NCBI RefSeq assembly: GCF_015665295.1
Contig: NZ_JADFAJ010000012.1
Coordinates: forward strand, 1-64,000
DNA: 64,000 nucleotides
Origin: Maricaulis sp.
GTDB lineage: Bacteria > Pseudomonadota > Alphaproteobacteria > Caulobacterales > Maricaulaceae
Reading direction: 5' to 3'
Part shown: positions 18,124 to 27,355 of the stretch, piece by piece
Layout: each line of letters opens with the position of its first letter
How positions within the stretch are numbered: position 1 is the stretch's first letter
Translations under genes and position numbers: made by a program
Notes under the pieces: model-generated
What the model saw: the letters and a program-made list of their open reading frames with translations, nothing else
The model's database searches: none
What the model was told of the DNA's origin: nothing

Positions 18124-19347
18124 ATGCCCCGCGCATCCGACATCTTGATCCTGCTGACCTACATCACCATCGCGGCCGTTGCCGCAATCGGCTTCGAGTT
18201 CTTCGGCCTGATGCCGACACTCAATGCCTGGATGATGGGGGCGATTGTCTTTATCGTGGCCGGGATGGCGCATTCCGCCTCGGCCCGCGGTCAGGAACGG
18301 CGGGCGCTGGAGAGCGAGATCCACGAGCTGAAGGCCGCCAATCTTGCCCTTGCGGAAGAATTTGAAGCAGCCCAGTCGCGGATCGACGAGATCGCCGACG
18401 AGCTGCGTGCGGAATCGGTCGAGCGTGACAATGCACTGGTGCATGAAGTGAAAGTGCTTGAGGACCTGGTCCGCCGCGTCGGTCCGGCAGGGGTCCAGAC
18501 ACGTGCGGATGCACCGGCACAGGAAGCCTCCACGTCGCGCACGGATATCGACACTGTGCGCGAGGCTCTCGCGGCCAACCGCGTCGATCTCTACCTGCAG
18601 CCGGTCGTGACCCTGCCGCAACGCCGTACCGCCTTCTACGAGAGCTATACCCGACTGCGTGATGCGACCGGTCGCATTCTGGCGCCGGGCGCCTTCATGG
18701 CGGCCGCCGAGGAAGCCGGTCTGATGGCCGAGGTCGACAATCTCCTCCTGTTCCGCTGCGTCCAGATCGTCCGCCGCCTGACCGGTCAGGACCGCAAGGT
18801 CGCGATCTTCTGCAACATCTCGCTCAACTCGCTGTCGGACGAGACCTTCTTCCCGGAATTTCTCGACTTCATCCGCCAGAACAAGGACCTGTCCGGCTCG
18901 CTCATTTTCGAGATTTCGCAGCAGGCCTTCGAGGAACGCGACGCCATCGCAGCGCGCAACATGGCGCGCATGGCCGATTTCGGCTTCCGCTTCTCGATTG
19001 ACCGGATCAATCATGTCGAACTCGATCTGACCGAGATGGAACGTGCCGGTGTCCGCTTCGCCAAGATCTGCGGTCGACGCCTGCTCGACGCAATCGACAA
19101 TTACGAGTCGATCGCCGGCTATGAGGCGGGTGCCATTGCCACCGAGGACATGGCTGGCCTGTTCGGCCGTCACGGGATTGAGCTCATTGTCGACAAGATC
19201 GAGGATGAGGCGACGGTGGTCGAAGTGCTGGAAATGGACGTCGCTTACGGGCAGGGCCATCTGTTTGGCGAACCACGTCCCGTACGCGATGATGTGCTGG
19301 ATGGCGCGCGCGATGCGCCGAGCAATGTCATCCAGATGACCGCCTGA
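18124..19347 (+). CDS. tipF: TipF-like degenerate EAL-domain membrane protein (flagellar placement)
   Basis: The 407-residue protein has two N-terminal transmembrane helices (about 8-50), a coiled coil (about 55-125) and an EAL-fold domain (about 140-390). Where active c-di-GMP phosphodiesterases have EALxR, this one reads ESYTRLR (E173), and other metal ligands are poorly kept. The domain more likely binds c-di-GMP than cuts it. The order TM-coiled coil-degenerate EAL is that of Caulobacter TipF, which positions flagellum assembly at the new pole (family knowledge). Nearby cheY-cheZ and CtrA-like and GANTC sites in the promoter support a cell-cycle-controlled motility role (inference). Confidence 0.75.
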   Translation: MPRASDILILLTYITIAAVAAIGFEFFGLMPTLNAWMMGAIVFIVAGMAHSASARGQERRALESEIHELKAANLALAEEFEAAQSRIDEIADELRAESVERDNALVHEVKVLEDLVRRVGPAGVQTRADAPAQEASTSRTDIDTVREALAANRVDLYLQPVVTLPQRRTAFYESYTRLRDATGRILAPGAFMAAAEEAGLMAEVDNLLLFRCVQIVRRLTGQDRKVAIFCNISLNSLSDETFFPEFLDFIRQNKDLSGSLIFEISQQAFEERDAIAARNMARMADFGFRFSIDRINHVELDLTEMERAGVRFAKICGRRLLDAIDNYESIAGYEAGAIATEDMAGLFGRHGIELIVDKIEDEATVVEVLEMDVAYGQGHLFGEPRPVRDDVLDGARDAPSNVIQMTA

Positions 19348-19395
19348 TCCAAACGCCGCATTGACCGCCCGGCGCGCGCCTGCTTCAAGCGCGGC

Positions 19396-20247
19396 ATGAT
19401 ACCCGAACTCGCCACACTCGGCCCGCTCCGCGACCGCTATGACACGCTCTACTGCGATGTCTGGGGTGTCATTCGTGATGGTCACGACCTGCTGCCCGAA
19501 GCGGTCGATGCCCTGCTGAGGTTTCGCGCCAGCGGAGGCCGGGTCTGCCTGGTCTCAAACTCGCCAAGGCGCAGTTCCAGCCTGGCGCATTTCCTCGCCG
19601 ACATGGGCCTGCCCGACGCGGCAACTGACGCCATGGTGACCTCGGGCGATGCCATCCATGCCCAGCTGGTCAAGCGCACGCCCGGCAAGGCGTTCAATAT
19701 CGGACCCGAGCGCGACAACAGCCTGTATGCCGGGCTCGACCTTGAATTCACGGATATCGAGCAGGCCGACTTCATCGCGTGCACCGGTCCGGATGATTAC
19801 TTCAACGGGCGGCCTGAAGACTATGACGCGGTGCTGAAGCGGGCACTTGAGCGCAACCTCGATCTGGTGTGCGCCAATCCGGACATTGTCGTGCAGTCGG
19901 GTAACCGTCTTGTCTTCTGCGCCGGGGCGATCGCCCGTCATTATCGCGAGATGGGCGGAACCAGCATCGTCGCCGGCAAGCCGCACCGGCCGATCTACCG
20001 GCTGGCCCGGCGGGCCCTGGAAGCAAAAGGTTTCGAGGTCGAGCTGGCGCGGGTCCTGGCGATCGGCGACGGTCCGGAGACCGATGTCGAAGGCGCCATG
20101 CGGGCAGGGGTTGATTGTCTCTTCATCGCCGACGGCATTCTCGGCGAAACGCTCAACGGCGGCCGCCTCGATCCCGAGACAGCCGCCGTCGCGCTGAAGG
20201 ATTATGGCGTGTCGGCCAGCTATGTCGCGGACCGCCTCACCTGGTAG
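19396..20247 (+). CDS. HAD-superfamily class IIA hydrolase (TIGR01459 type)
   Basis: The 283-residue HAD phosphatase has motif I DTLYCDVWGVIRDG (DxDxx variant with Cys: the first Asp of YCDVWG is the nucleophile), motif II LVSNSPR, and motif III/IV VAGKPHRPIY plus IGDGPETDVEGA. It belongs to the NagD/4-nitrophenylphosphatase-like group, with the cap between motifs II and III. The substrate is unknown, probably a sugar or nucleotide phosphate. It starts 48 bases after the TipF-like gene and could be co-transcribed; it converges with cheZ, 12 bases away. Confidence 0.82.
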   Translation: MIPELATLGPLRDRYDTLYCDVWGVIRDGHDLLPEAVDALLRFRASGGRVCLVSNSPRRSSSLAHFLADMGLPDAATDAMVTSGDAIHAQLVKRTPGKAFNIGPERDNSLYAGLDLEFTDIEQADFIACTGPDDYFNGRPEDYDAVLKRALERNLDLVCANPDIVVQSGNRLVFCAGAIARHYREMGGTSIVAGKPHRPIYRLARRALEAKGFEVELARVLAIGDGPETDVEGAMRAGVDCLFIADGILGETLNGGRLDPETAAVALKDYGVSASYVADRLTW

Positions 20248-20259
20248 ATCGTCGTTCGG

Positions 20260-20949
20260 TCAATCGAACAGGGAGTCGATCGAGCCCTGGTCGAGGTCGG
20301 AGGCCGGCGCCGCGTCGGAGAACATCGCGTCGATGTCATCCTGGCTGGTTTCCGGTCCGCCAATTGCCGGGCCGTTCAGCAGTTGCTCGCGCGCCCGCTT
20401 CTCCTGCTCGGTCTCTTCGACGACATGGTCGGCATCCCGCACGCCCATGACTTCGGCAAAGCGGGACACGCGGTTTTCCACGTGGCGCAGCGAGGTCACG
20501 ACCTTGGAGACGCGTTGGCCGGCGAGATCCTGGAAGCTGCACGCCTCGATGATGGTCATCATGCGCGCTTCGACATTGGCCCGGTAGGCGTCATAGTCGG
20601 CTTCATCGTCACAGAGCACGGCTTCCGCCTCGCTCATGATGGTCTCGGTCGCCCGTTCGGTATCCCCGACGACGGCCTCGAGTTCCTGGCCGGCTGTCGG
20701 AATGCGTTCGGTCTTGATATCGTTCGGCCGCAGGGCGGCGATCTCGTCGCGTGTGCGGGAGATATAGTCCGCGATATAATTGAATTCCTGGCAGATCGAC
20801 TGGTCGAGGGAGCTGAAGAACAGCTTCATCGTATCCGTCAGCTGGTGCGCCAGCTTCAGGACTTCCATGATCTGGGCATCCTGCAGATCGCTCGCTTTCA
20901 ACGAAGCAAGGGACGTGCGGACTTGCGCGGCAACATTGGCGGCGGGCAT
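20260..20949 (-). CDS. cheZ: CheZ-family chemotaxis phosphatase
   Basis: The 229-residue helical protein carries the CheZ active motif as ACSFQDLAGQRVSKV, with the catalytic Gln at residue 145. CheZ proteins insert this Gln to dephosphorylate CheY-P. The C terminus ends in an acidic amphipathic peptide (DDIDAMF..., SIDSLFD) like the CheZ tail that docks on CheY. ATG 20949 is chosen because GGAAGGAGG lies 5-8 bases upstream and it fits the family start. It follows cheY by 54 bases on the same strand, forming a two-gene signalling unit away from a full chemotaxis operon. Confidence 0.85.
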   Translation of the reverse strand: MPAANVAAQVRTSLASLKASDLQDAQIMEVLKLAHQLTDTMKLFFSSLDQSICQEFNYIADYISRTRDEIAALRPNDIKTERIPTAGQELEAVVGDTERATETIMSEAEAVLCDDEADYDAYRANVEARMMTIIEACSFQDLAGQRVSKVVTSLRHVENRVSRFAEVMGVRDADHVVEETEQEKRAREQLLNGPAIGGPETSQDDIDAMFSDAAPASDLDQGSIDSLFD

Positions 20950-21003
20950 GGGGCCCTCCTTCCTTTGCAGACTCAAACGAGGGTGAAGCGGCTCATCGAG
21001 CGA

Positions 21004-21390
21004 CTAGAAGTCGCCGAGAACTGCTGACATCTTCGATTTGAGAGTTCCGGCGTTGAAGGGCTTCACGATGTAATTGTTCACACCAGCCCGTTTCGCCGCG
21101 ACCACGTTTTCGGTCTTGGATTCTGCGGTTACCATAATGAAGGGCGTCGCCTTCATGCTCTCATCTGCGCGAACTTTCTGCAGGAGCTCGTAGCCCGTCA
21201 TGGGCTCCATGTTCCAGTCTGAGATCACCAGACCGTACTTGTTTTCCTGCATTTTCGCGTAGGCTTCCTGGCCATCGGCGGCCTCGTCCACATTTTCGAA
21301 CCCAATCTGCTTGAGCAGGTTGCGAATAATGCGGATCATGGTTTTGTAGTCATCCACGACCAGGATCGGCATCGTCATATCGACAGCCAT
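21004..21390 (-). CDS. cheY: CheY-like single-domain response regulator
   Basis: The 128-residue receiver domain has all CheY residues: the acidic pair D13-D14, phospho-acceptor D58 (VISDWNM), Thr in MVTAES and Lys in YIVKPFN. It has no output domain, so it acts by docking on the flagellar switch or another target. ATG 21390 has GGAGAC upstream; Met5 or Met7 are alternatives. It is first in the cheY-cheZ unit. A TTAACC box on the same strand lies about 95 bases upstream. Confidence 0.9.
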   Translation of the reverse strand: MAVDMTMPILVVDDYKTMIRIIRNLLKQIGFENVDEAADGQEAYAKMQENKYGLVISDWNMEPMTGYELLQKVRADESMKATPFIMVTAESKTENVVAAKRAGVNNYIVKPFNAGTLKSKMSAVLGDF

Positions 21391-21480
21391 GCTTAGTCTC
21401 CATCCACTCGGCGCGTTTACACAAGGACAGCTTGTTCCGCTGTCTTCAGCGAGGACCCTAGACATTCGCGGATAAAAATC

Positions 21481-21486
21481 GGTTAA
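21481..21486 (-). promoter_or_regulatory. TTAACC half-site upstream of cheY
   Basis: TTTAACCGAT on the minus strand, in the divergent region between cheY and the MaoC gene. It matches one half of the CtrA motif seen before the TipF-like and histidine-kinase genes. Weak alone. Confidence 0.3.
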
Positions 21487-21511
21487 AGCGGATACAAAGA
21501 TGGAGTCGCCC

Positions 21512-21955
21512 ATGTCCGAAGTGCACGGCATCAGCCTGGATGAATTGGAAATTGGTCTTTCCGCAGAGGCAGTTAGGACTGTCACTGAGGAAGATTTGGA
21601 TATGTTTGCGAAAGTGTCCGGCGACTATAATCCGGTGCATATGGACGAGGAATTTGCCCGAGCGACGCCATTTCGGGGTCGGATCGCACACGGTGCGCTG
21701 GTCGCGTCCTACATCTCCGGCGTGCTCGGAAACCAGCTGCCCGGACCGGGCGCCATCTTCCTCGGGCTGAACATGCGCTTCTTCCATCCGACCCGGATCG
21801 GCGACGAGGTTCGCACCCGCGTCGAGGTGAAGTCCGTCGACTTGAAGTCGCGCAAGGCGGTGATGGATTGTTCCTGCTATGTCGGCGACAAGCTGACCAT
21901 GCAGGCCGAAGCCGAGGTGATGGTCCGCAAGCGTCGCCGCAAGTCGGCCGACTGA
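21512..21955 (+). CDS. MaoC-like (R)-enoyl-CoA hydratase
   Basis: The 147-residue single hot-dog domain has the hydratase-2 motif: FAKVSGDYNPVHMDEEFA followed by RIAHGALVASY, placing the catalytic Asp and His (D and H of GDYNPVH). Such enzymes hydrate enoyl-CoA or enoyl-ACP in fatty acid or polyhydroxyalkanoate metabolism. ATG 21512 is preferred over ATG 21500 because GGAG sits 6 bases before it. It ends 6 bases before ribF and is likely co-transcribed with it, though the functions are not obviously linked. Confidence 0.88.
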   Translation: MSEVHGISLDELEIGLSAEAVRTVTEEDLDMFAKVSGDYNPVHMDEEFARATPFRGRIAHGALVASYISGVLGNQLPGPGAIFLGLNMRFFHPTRIGDEVRTRVEVKSVDLKSRKAVMDCSCYVGDKLTMQAEAEVMVRKRRRKSAD

Positions 21956-21961
21956 TCACCG

Positions 21962-22906
21962 ATGCGGATCCTGCAGGGTTATAGCGGTCTCCCCGTAGAC
22001 AGCCGCGGCGCCGTCATTGCGCTCGGCAATTTCGACGGTGTCCATATGGGGCATCGTCATGTCATCGCCCTGGCCGGCGGCCTGGCGGAGACGCTGGACG
22101 CTCCGCTCGGCGCCGCCCTGTTCGATCCCCATCCGCGCCGCTTCTTCGCGCCCGATGCACCGGCCTTCCGCCTGATGAGCGAGCGCCGCCGCAATGCGAT
22201 CCTGGAAAGTCTCGGCGTCCGGCAGCTGCACGTCTTGCCGTTTTCGATGGACATGGCCCGGATGACGCCCGCCGAATTCGTCGGCAATGTTCTCGCCGAA
22301 GGGCTGGGCATCGCCGGCATTGTCACCGGCGAGGATTTCCGCTTCGGCGCCGGCCGGACCGGCGCGACCGATGATCTCGCGCGCCTCTGTGCAGAACACG
22401 GGATCGCGACGGCCTTCGCCGAACTGCACGGCAATGGCGCCGACAAGGTCTCCTCGACCCGCATCCGCAAGGCGATCCATGATGGCGACATGCGCGCTGC
22501 AGAAACCCTGCTCGGCACGCCCTGGGCCGTCGAGGCCATCGTCCAGCGTGGCGACCAGCGCGGCCGCACGATCGGCTTCCCGACCGCCAATCTCACCCTG
22601 GGCGACTTCGTGCGCCCGGATTATGGTGTCTATGCGGTGCGGGTCGGCGTTGATGGTGGCGGCCCGTCCATTGCCGCGGTCGCCAATATCGGCAAGCGCC
22701 CGACCGTTGATGGCGCAACCGAATTGCTGGAAGTGCATCTGCTCGACTGGACGGGTGACCTCTATGGACGCACGCTGGAGGTCGAGTTCTTTGATCATAT
22801 CCGCCCGGAAAGGCGCTTCGACGGGCTCGACGCCCTCAAGGCGCAGATCGCCGCAGATGCCGAGGCCGCCCGCGCGGTGCTGAGCGGTCTGTCTGGACCG
22901 GCCTGA
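21962..22906 (+). CDS. ribF: Bifunctional riboflavin kinase / FAD synthetase
   Basis: The 314-residue enzyme makes FMN and then FAD from riboflavin. The N-terminal nucleotidyltransferase half has GNFDGVHMGH (HxGH-like), FDPHPRRFF and the SSTRIR motif. The C-terminal kinase half (about 180-305) has RGRTIGFPTANL and the ANIGKRPTV and LEVHLLDW segments. Length is normal. It lies upstream of ileS-lspA, the order found in many proteobacteria. Confidence 0.96.
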   Translation: MRILQGYSGLPVDSRGAVIALGNFDGVHMGHRHVIALAGGLAETLDAPLGAALFDPHPRRFFAPDAPAFRLMSERRRNAILESLGVRQLHVLPFSMDMARMTPAEFVGNVLAEGLGIAGIVTGEDFRFGAGRTGATDDLARLCAEHGIATAFAELHGNGADKVSSTRIRKAIHDGDMRAAETLLGTPWAVEAIVQRGDQRGRTIGFPTANLTLGDFVRPDYGVYAVRVGVDGGGPSIAAVANIGKRPTVDGATELLEVHLLDWTGDLYGRTLEVEFFDHIRPERRFDGLDALKAQIAADAEAARAVLSGLSGPA

Positions 22907-23086
22907 CGGGCTCTGTTACACGCGAGGCATGGTCTCGATGTCCTTGTTCATATGCCCGGCAGCGCCTGCCACTGCCCTTGCCATCGGGCGAATTACCGGC
23001 CCGGGCCGCCGCGTGTGATGTGGGCGGTTCCGGGACATGTCCTGCCTTGAACCCATGACCATAAAAGACCGCAAGGATCCGATCCG

Positions 23087-26059
23087 ATGACGGACACGCC
23101 TTCGAAGACCGACGCAACAGACGCTGGTCGCGACTACAAAGACACGCTTTTCCTGCCGACCACCGATTTCCCGATGCGCGCCGGCCTGCCGCAGCGCGAG
23201 CCGGAATGGCTGGAACGCTGGGCGAAACTCGACCTCTACAAGCGTCTTCGGGCCCAGGGCGAGGGCCGTGAGCGCTGGGTGCTGCATGACGGTCCGCCCT
23301 ATGCCAATGGCCATATCCATATCGGCACCGGGATGAACAAGATCCTCAAGGACATGGTCGTCCGCTCCAAGCAGATGGCCGGCTTCGACGCGCCCTATCG
23401 TCCGGGCTGGGACTGCCATGGCCTGCCGATCGAGTGGAAGGTCGAACAGAATTTCCGCGCCAAGGGGCGCAACAAGGACGACATCCCGGTCAAGGAGTTC
23501 CGCGCCGAGTGCCGCAAATATGCCAGCGAATGGGTCGGCATCCAGTCATCCGAATTCCAGCGCCTGGGCGTCAGCGGCGAGTGGGATGATCCCTACACCA
23601 CCATGGCTTTCGAGGCCGAAGCCGCGATCGTGCGCGAATTCCTCGCCTTTGTGGAACAGGGCCTGGTTTATTGTGGCTCTGCCCCGGTGATGTGGTCGCC
23701 GGTCGAGAAAACCGCCCTGGCCGAGGCCGAGGTCGAGTATCAGGACAAGGTGTCCTCGACGATCTTCGTGCGCTTCCCGGTGCGCGGTGTCCGCAAGGAT
23801 GGCACGGCGATCCCGAAAACCTGTATCGGCGCTCATGTCGTCATCTGGACGACCACGCCCTGGACGATCCCCGGCAATCGCGCGATCTGTTTCTCGCCGG
23901 AGATCCGATACGGCCTCTACAAGGTCACCGGCGTCGATGGTGGCGAGTTCAAGCCCTGGGCCATGCCCGGCGATCTCCTGATCGTGGCCGACGCGCTGTG
24001 GGAAGAGACTGCCAAGGCGGCGATGATCGGCAATTGGGAACGCGTCGACACGATCGACCCGGGCGGCTTTGTCTGCTCGCACCCGCTCTCGGAACTCGAC
24101 CGGTTCTGGAGTTATCCGGTGCCGCTGTTGCCGGGTGAGCATGTTACCGACGAGGCCGGTACCGGTTTCGTGCACACGGCGCCCAGCCATGGTGCCGAGG
24201 ACTATGTCGCCTGGATGTCAGCGCCGGAATGGCATGACAAGGACGCCCCCGTCCCGCACATGGTTGACGAGAACGGTGCCTATTATCCGCATGTGCCGGT
24301 TTTTGCGGGGATGAACATCATCCGTCTCGACGGCAAGAAGCAGGGCCAGGACGGCCCGGCCAACAAGGCGGTCATGGACGAGCTGATCGTGCAGGGCAAG
24401 CTGCTCGCCCGCGGTCGTCTTGAGCACTCCTATCCGCACTCCTGGCGCTCCAAGGCACCGGTCATCTTCCGCAATACGCCGCAATGGTTCGTCGCCATCG
24501 ACCGGCCGATGAAGTCCGGCGGCACGCTGCGCGAGAAGGCCCTCAAGGGGATCAGCGAGACCAGCTTCACGCCGAAGATCGCCGAGAACCGCATCCGCTC
24601 CATGGTCGAGCAGCGCCCCGACTGGCTGGTTTCGCGCCAGCGCGCCTGGGGTGTGCCGCTGACCATGTTTGTCGAGAAGGGCACGACCCGTGTGCTCAAT
24701 GACCCGACGGTCAATGAGCGGATCATCGATGCGGTCGCCGCCGATGGTGCCGATGCGTGGATCGAGCGCCCCGCCGCCGATTTCCTCGGCAGCGAGTATG
24801 ACGCCGGGAATTACGAGAAGATCACCGATATCCTCGATGTCTGGTTCGACAGTGGCTGTACGCACGCCTTTGCGCTCGAGCCGCGGGCCGATCAGAAATG
24901 GCCGGCCGATCTTTATCTGGAAGGTTCGGATCAGCATCGCGGCTGGTTCCAGTCGTCCTTGCTGGAAAGCGCCGGCACGCGCGGCCGCGCACCTTATGAC
25001 GCCGTGCTGACGCACGGTTTCGTCATGGCCGGCGATGGCCGCAAGATGTCGAAATCGTTGGGCAATGTCCTCGCCCCGATCGAGATCGGCAAGAAATACG
25101 GGATCGAGATCCTGCGCCTGTGGGCCGCCGCCCAGGACTTCACCGACGATCTGCGCATCTCCGAGGAGATCCTGCAGACCTCGGTCGATGCCTATCGCAA
25201 GATGCGCAACACGCTGCGCTATCTGCTCGGCGCGCTGCACGGTTACGACCAGACGCTCGAACACGTCCCGCACGACCGCATGCCCTCGCTCGAGCGCTTC
25301 ATGCTGCATCGCCTGCATGAGCTCGACGGTGTCGTGCGCGACGGCTATGCGACTTATGACTTCAAGAAGGTCTATGCGGCGCTGTTCAATTTCTGCGTCG
25401 TCGACCTGTCGGCCTTCTATCTCGATATCCGCAAGGACAGCCTGTATTGCGACCGGCCCGACGATAGCCGGCGCAAGGCCTGCCGCTCGGTGATGCATGA
25501 AATCTTCATGCGCCTGACCGCCTGGCTGGCGCCGATCATGCCCTTCACCATGGAAGAGGTCTGGCTGTCGCGTTTCCCGTCCGAGGATGACAGCGTGCAT
25601 CTTCGGACATTCCCGAAAACGCCGCGCGACTGGCATGACGGGGCGCTGGCCGAGAACTGGCGCACCATCCGCCGCCTGCGCCGCGTGGTGAACGGGGCGC
25701 TGGAAGTCGAGCGTCGCGAGAAGCGGATCGGGTCCAGCCTGGAAGCCGCGCCGCGTGTGCATGTCACCGATGCCGCCTATCGCGCCGCACTGTCGGCCGA
25801 GACTTCGGGCGATGTCGACGACTTCCTGGCCGAGATCGGCATCACCAGCCAGGCCTACCTGGTTGACGGGGCCGCCGAAGGCGAGGCCTTCCGCCTTGAT
25901 GATGTGGCCGACGTCGCCGTCGTCCCGGGCCGGGCTGAAGGCAGCAAATGTGCGCGCTCGTGGAAATACTCGACCGCGATCGGTGCAGATCCCCGCTATC
26001 CGGACCTGAGCCCGCGTGATGCCGATGCCGTCGCCTGGTGGGACGCAACACATGCCTGA
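23087..26059 (+). CDS. ileS: Isoleucyl-tRNA synthetase
   Basis: The 990-residue class I synthetase has the HIGH-type motif in ANGHIHIGTGMN and KMSKS in GRKMSKSLGN, the CP1 editing domain between (with WTTTPWTIPGNRA) and an anticodon domain. The C-terminal zinc module found in many bacterial IleRS is degenerate: only KCARSWKY remains and the partner Cys pair is replaced by YPDLSP. Absence of the full Cys set is common in alphaproteobacteria (family knowledge). Its last 8 bases overlap the start of lspA, so the two are translationally coupled. Confidence 0.97.
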   Translation: MTDTPSKTDATDAGRDYKDTLFLPTTDFPMRAGLPQREPEWLERWAKLDLYKRLRAQGEGRERWVLHDGPPYANGHIHIGTGMNKILKDMVVRSKQMAGFDAPYRPGWDCHGLPIEWKVEQNFRAKGRNKDDIPVKEFRAECRKYASEWVGIQSSEFQRLGVSGEWDDPYTTMAFEAEAAIVREFLAFVEQGLVYCGSAPVMWSPVEKTALAEAEVEYQDKVSSTIFVRFPVRGVRKDGTAIPKTCIGAHVVIWTTTPWTIPGNRAICFSPEIRYGLYKVTGVDGGEFKPWAMPGDLLIVADALWEETAKAAMIGNWERVDTIDPGGFVCSHPLSELDRFWSYPVPLLPGEHVTDEAGTGFVHTAPSHGAEDYVAWMSAPEWHDKDAPVPHMVDENGAYYPHVPVFAGMNIIRLDGKKQGQDGPANKAVMDELIVQGKLLARGRLEHSYPHSWRSKAPVIFRNTPQWFVAIDRPMKSGGTLREKALKGISETSFTPKIAENRIRSMVEQRPDWLVSRQRAWGVPLTMFVEKGTTRVLNDPTVNERIIDAVAADGADAWIERPAADFLGSEYDAGNYEKITDILDVWFDSGCTHAFALEPRADQKWPADLYLEGSDQHRGWFQSSLLESAGTRGRAPYDAVLTHGFVMAGDGRKMSKSLGNVLAPIEIGKKYGIEILRLWAAAQDFTDDLRISEEILQTSVDAYRKMRNTLRYLLGALHGYDQTLEHVPHDRMPSLERFMLHRLHELDGVVRDGYATYDFKKVYAALFNFCVVDLSAFYLDIRKDSLYCDRPDDSRRKACRSVMHEIFMRLTAWLAPIMPFTMEEVWLSRFPSEDDSVHLRTFPKTPRDWHDGALAENWRTIRRLRRVVNGALEVERREKRIGSSLEAAPRVHVTDAAYRAALSAETSGDVDDFLAEIGITSQAYLVDGAAEGEAFRLDDVADVAVVPGRAEGSKCARSWKYSTAIGADPRYPDLSPRDADAVAWWDATHA

Positions 26060-26651
26060 ATGGGCGTTTGAGATCCGGCGGCGCCTTGCCGCGTCGCCGG
26101 TCCCGCGCCTCGGCCTGGGTATCGCGGCTATTGTTCTGGTGCTCGACCAATTGTCGAAATGGTGGGTGCTGGCCGGCCTCAACTTCTCGCCGGAGGGCTG
26201 TCTGGACTACCAGCGGGCCGAGGGCGCCGAGCGGCTGCTTCTTGCCAATACCTGCGGTCATATCGAGGTCTCGCCGGTCTTTGATCTCACCATGGTGTGG
26301 AACAAGGGTGTCAGCTTCGGGCTTCTCGGGGCTGACGGGCCAGTCGGGCGAACCATTCTCATCGCCTTTTCCGTGCTGGTCGCCATCGGATTGATCGCCG
26401 GCCTGCTCAATACCGGCCCGATCAAGGCGACGCGCAGACTCCAGGGGATTGCCTTCGGCTTCATTATCGGCGGCGCTCTGGGCAATGCCATCGACCGTGG
26501 CCTCTATGGTGCAGTCGTGGATTTCCTCAATTTTTCCGATGTCTATTTTCCCTACGTCTTCAATGTAGCGGATGTCGGCATCAATCTCGGCGTCGCGGCC
26601 ATCGTGCTCGACGTCTTTATCAATGATCGCAAACCCGCCTCCGACACCTAG
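26052..26651 (+). CDS. lspA: Prolipoprotein signal peptidase (type II)
   Basis: The 199-residue inner-membrane aspartic protease removes signal peptides from lipoproteins after diacylglycerol transfer. Four hydrophobic helices are visible. The catalytic aspartates are D148 (GNAIDRG) and D174 (FNVADVGI). Between helices 1 and 2 is a longer than usual loop (about 42-72, with three Cys), a difference from the E. coli enzyme. The start ATG 26052 lies inside the last codons of ileS. Lipoprotein substrates are abundant in this window. Confidence 0.95.
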   Translation: MPEWAFEIRRRLAASPVPRLGLGIAAIVLVLDQLSKWWVLAGLNFSPEGCLDYQRAEGAERLLLANTCGHIEVSPVFDLTMVWNKGVSFGLLGADGPVGRTILIAFSVLVAIGLIAGLLNTGPIKATRRLQGIAFGFIIGGALGNAIDRGLYGAVVDFLNFSDVYFPYVFNVADVGINLGVAAIVLDVFINDRKPASDT

Positions 26652-26726
26652 TGTGGAATGCGGGGTGGAGTGACACCCCGGCTTCAGGTAAAACTGGGCC
26701 AGACAAGAATTCGGAGTCTCACAGAG

Positions 26727-27269
26727 ATGCGTATGCGTACTGCTCTTATTGCCGCGACCACTGCGGCCATCGCCCTATCCGGCTGCAGCAATGTGTCGCG
26801 CGCGCTCGGCGCCGAGCGTTCGACGCCGGACGAGTTCCGCACCGTGACCATCGCACCGCTGACGGTTCCGCCGGAATACAATCTGCGTCCGCCGCGTCCC
26901 GGCGAGCCGCGCCCGGACGAGATCTATCCCGACCAGCAGGCCCGCGCGGCCCTGCTCGGCTCGCAAGGCGAGTTTGAAGGCTCTGACGCCGAGGCTCTCC
27001 TGGTGGCCCGCGCCGGTGGCGGTTCGGCCGATCCCTTCATCCGCTCCATCATTGATGGCGAGATGGCCAGTGTCGTCCGCAAGAATCGCGGATTTGCCGA
27101 CATGGTCCTGTTCTGGCGTGACGGCGAGTATCGTCCGCAGGGTGATGCCACGCCGCTCGACGCCGAAGCCGAAGCCCTGGCCCAGGAGCGCATCCAGAAT
27201 GTCACCGGCGGTGGCGAAGTGGAAATCGAGCGCGACCGTCGCCTCCTGCCGAAGCTTCCCGGTCTTTGA
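26727..27269 (+). CDS. DUF3035 lipoprotein (BamF-like)
   Basis: The 180-residue protein has a lipoprotein signal with lipobox ALSGC, followed by SNVSRALG and a Pro-rich segment typical of DUF3035 (LTVPPEYNLRPPRPGEPRP). The family is restricted to alphaproteobacteria. In Caulobacter a member-like small lipoprotein, BamF, associates with the beta-barrel assembly complex, so an outer-membrane biogenesis role is probable (inference from memory of the family). It follows lspA by 75 bases. ATG 26727 is chosen because it begins the signal peptide. Confidence 0.75.
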   Translation: MRMRTALIAATTAAIALSGCSNVSRALGAERSTPDEFRTVTIAPLTVPPEYNLRPPRPGEPRPDEIYPDQQARAALLGSQGEFEGSDAEALLVARAGGGSADPFIRSIIDGEMASVVRKNRGFADMVLFWRDGEYRPQGDATPLDAEAEALAQERIQNVTGGGEVEIERDRRLLPKLPGL

Positions 27270-27355
27270 TCCGCCTGCGCGGGTCCCGTGCGGGCTCGCA
27301 GGTCTGACCGACCCAGGCACTTGACCGACTCAGGGCCAGCCAAGAGGCTGGCCCT

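Noticed and set aside
24218-26182. 654-residue minus-strand frame over ileS
   Set aside because: Antisense shadow of ileS; no start site or recognisable domain.
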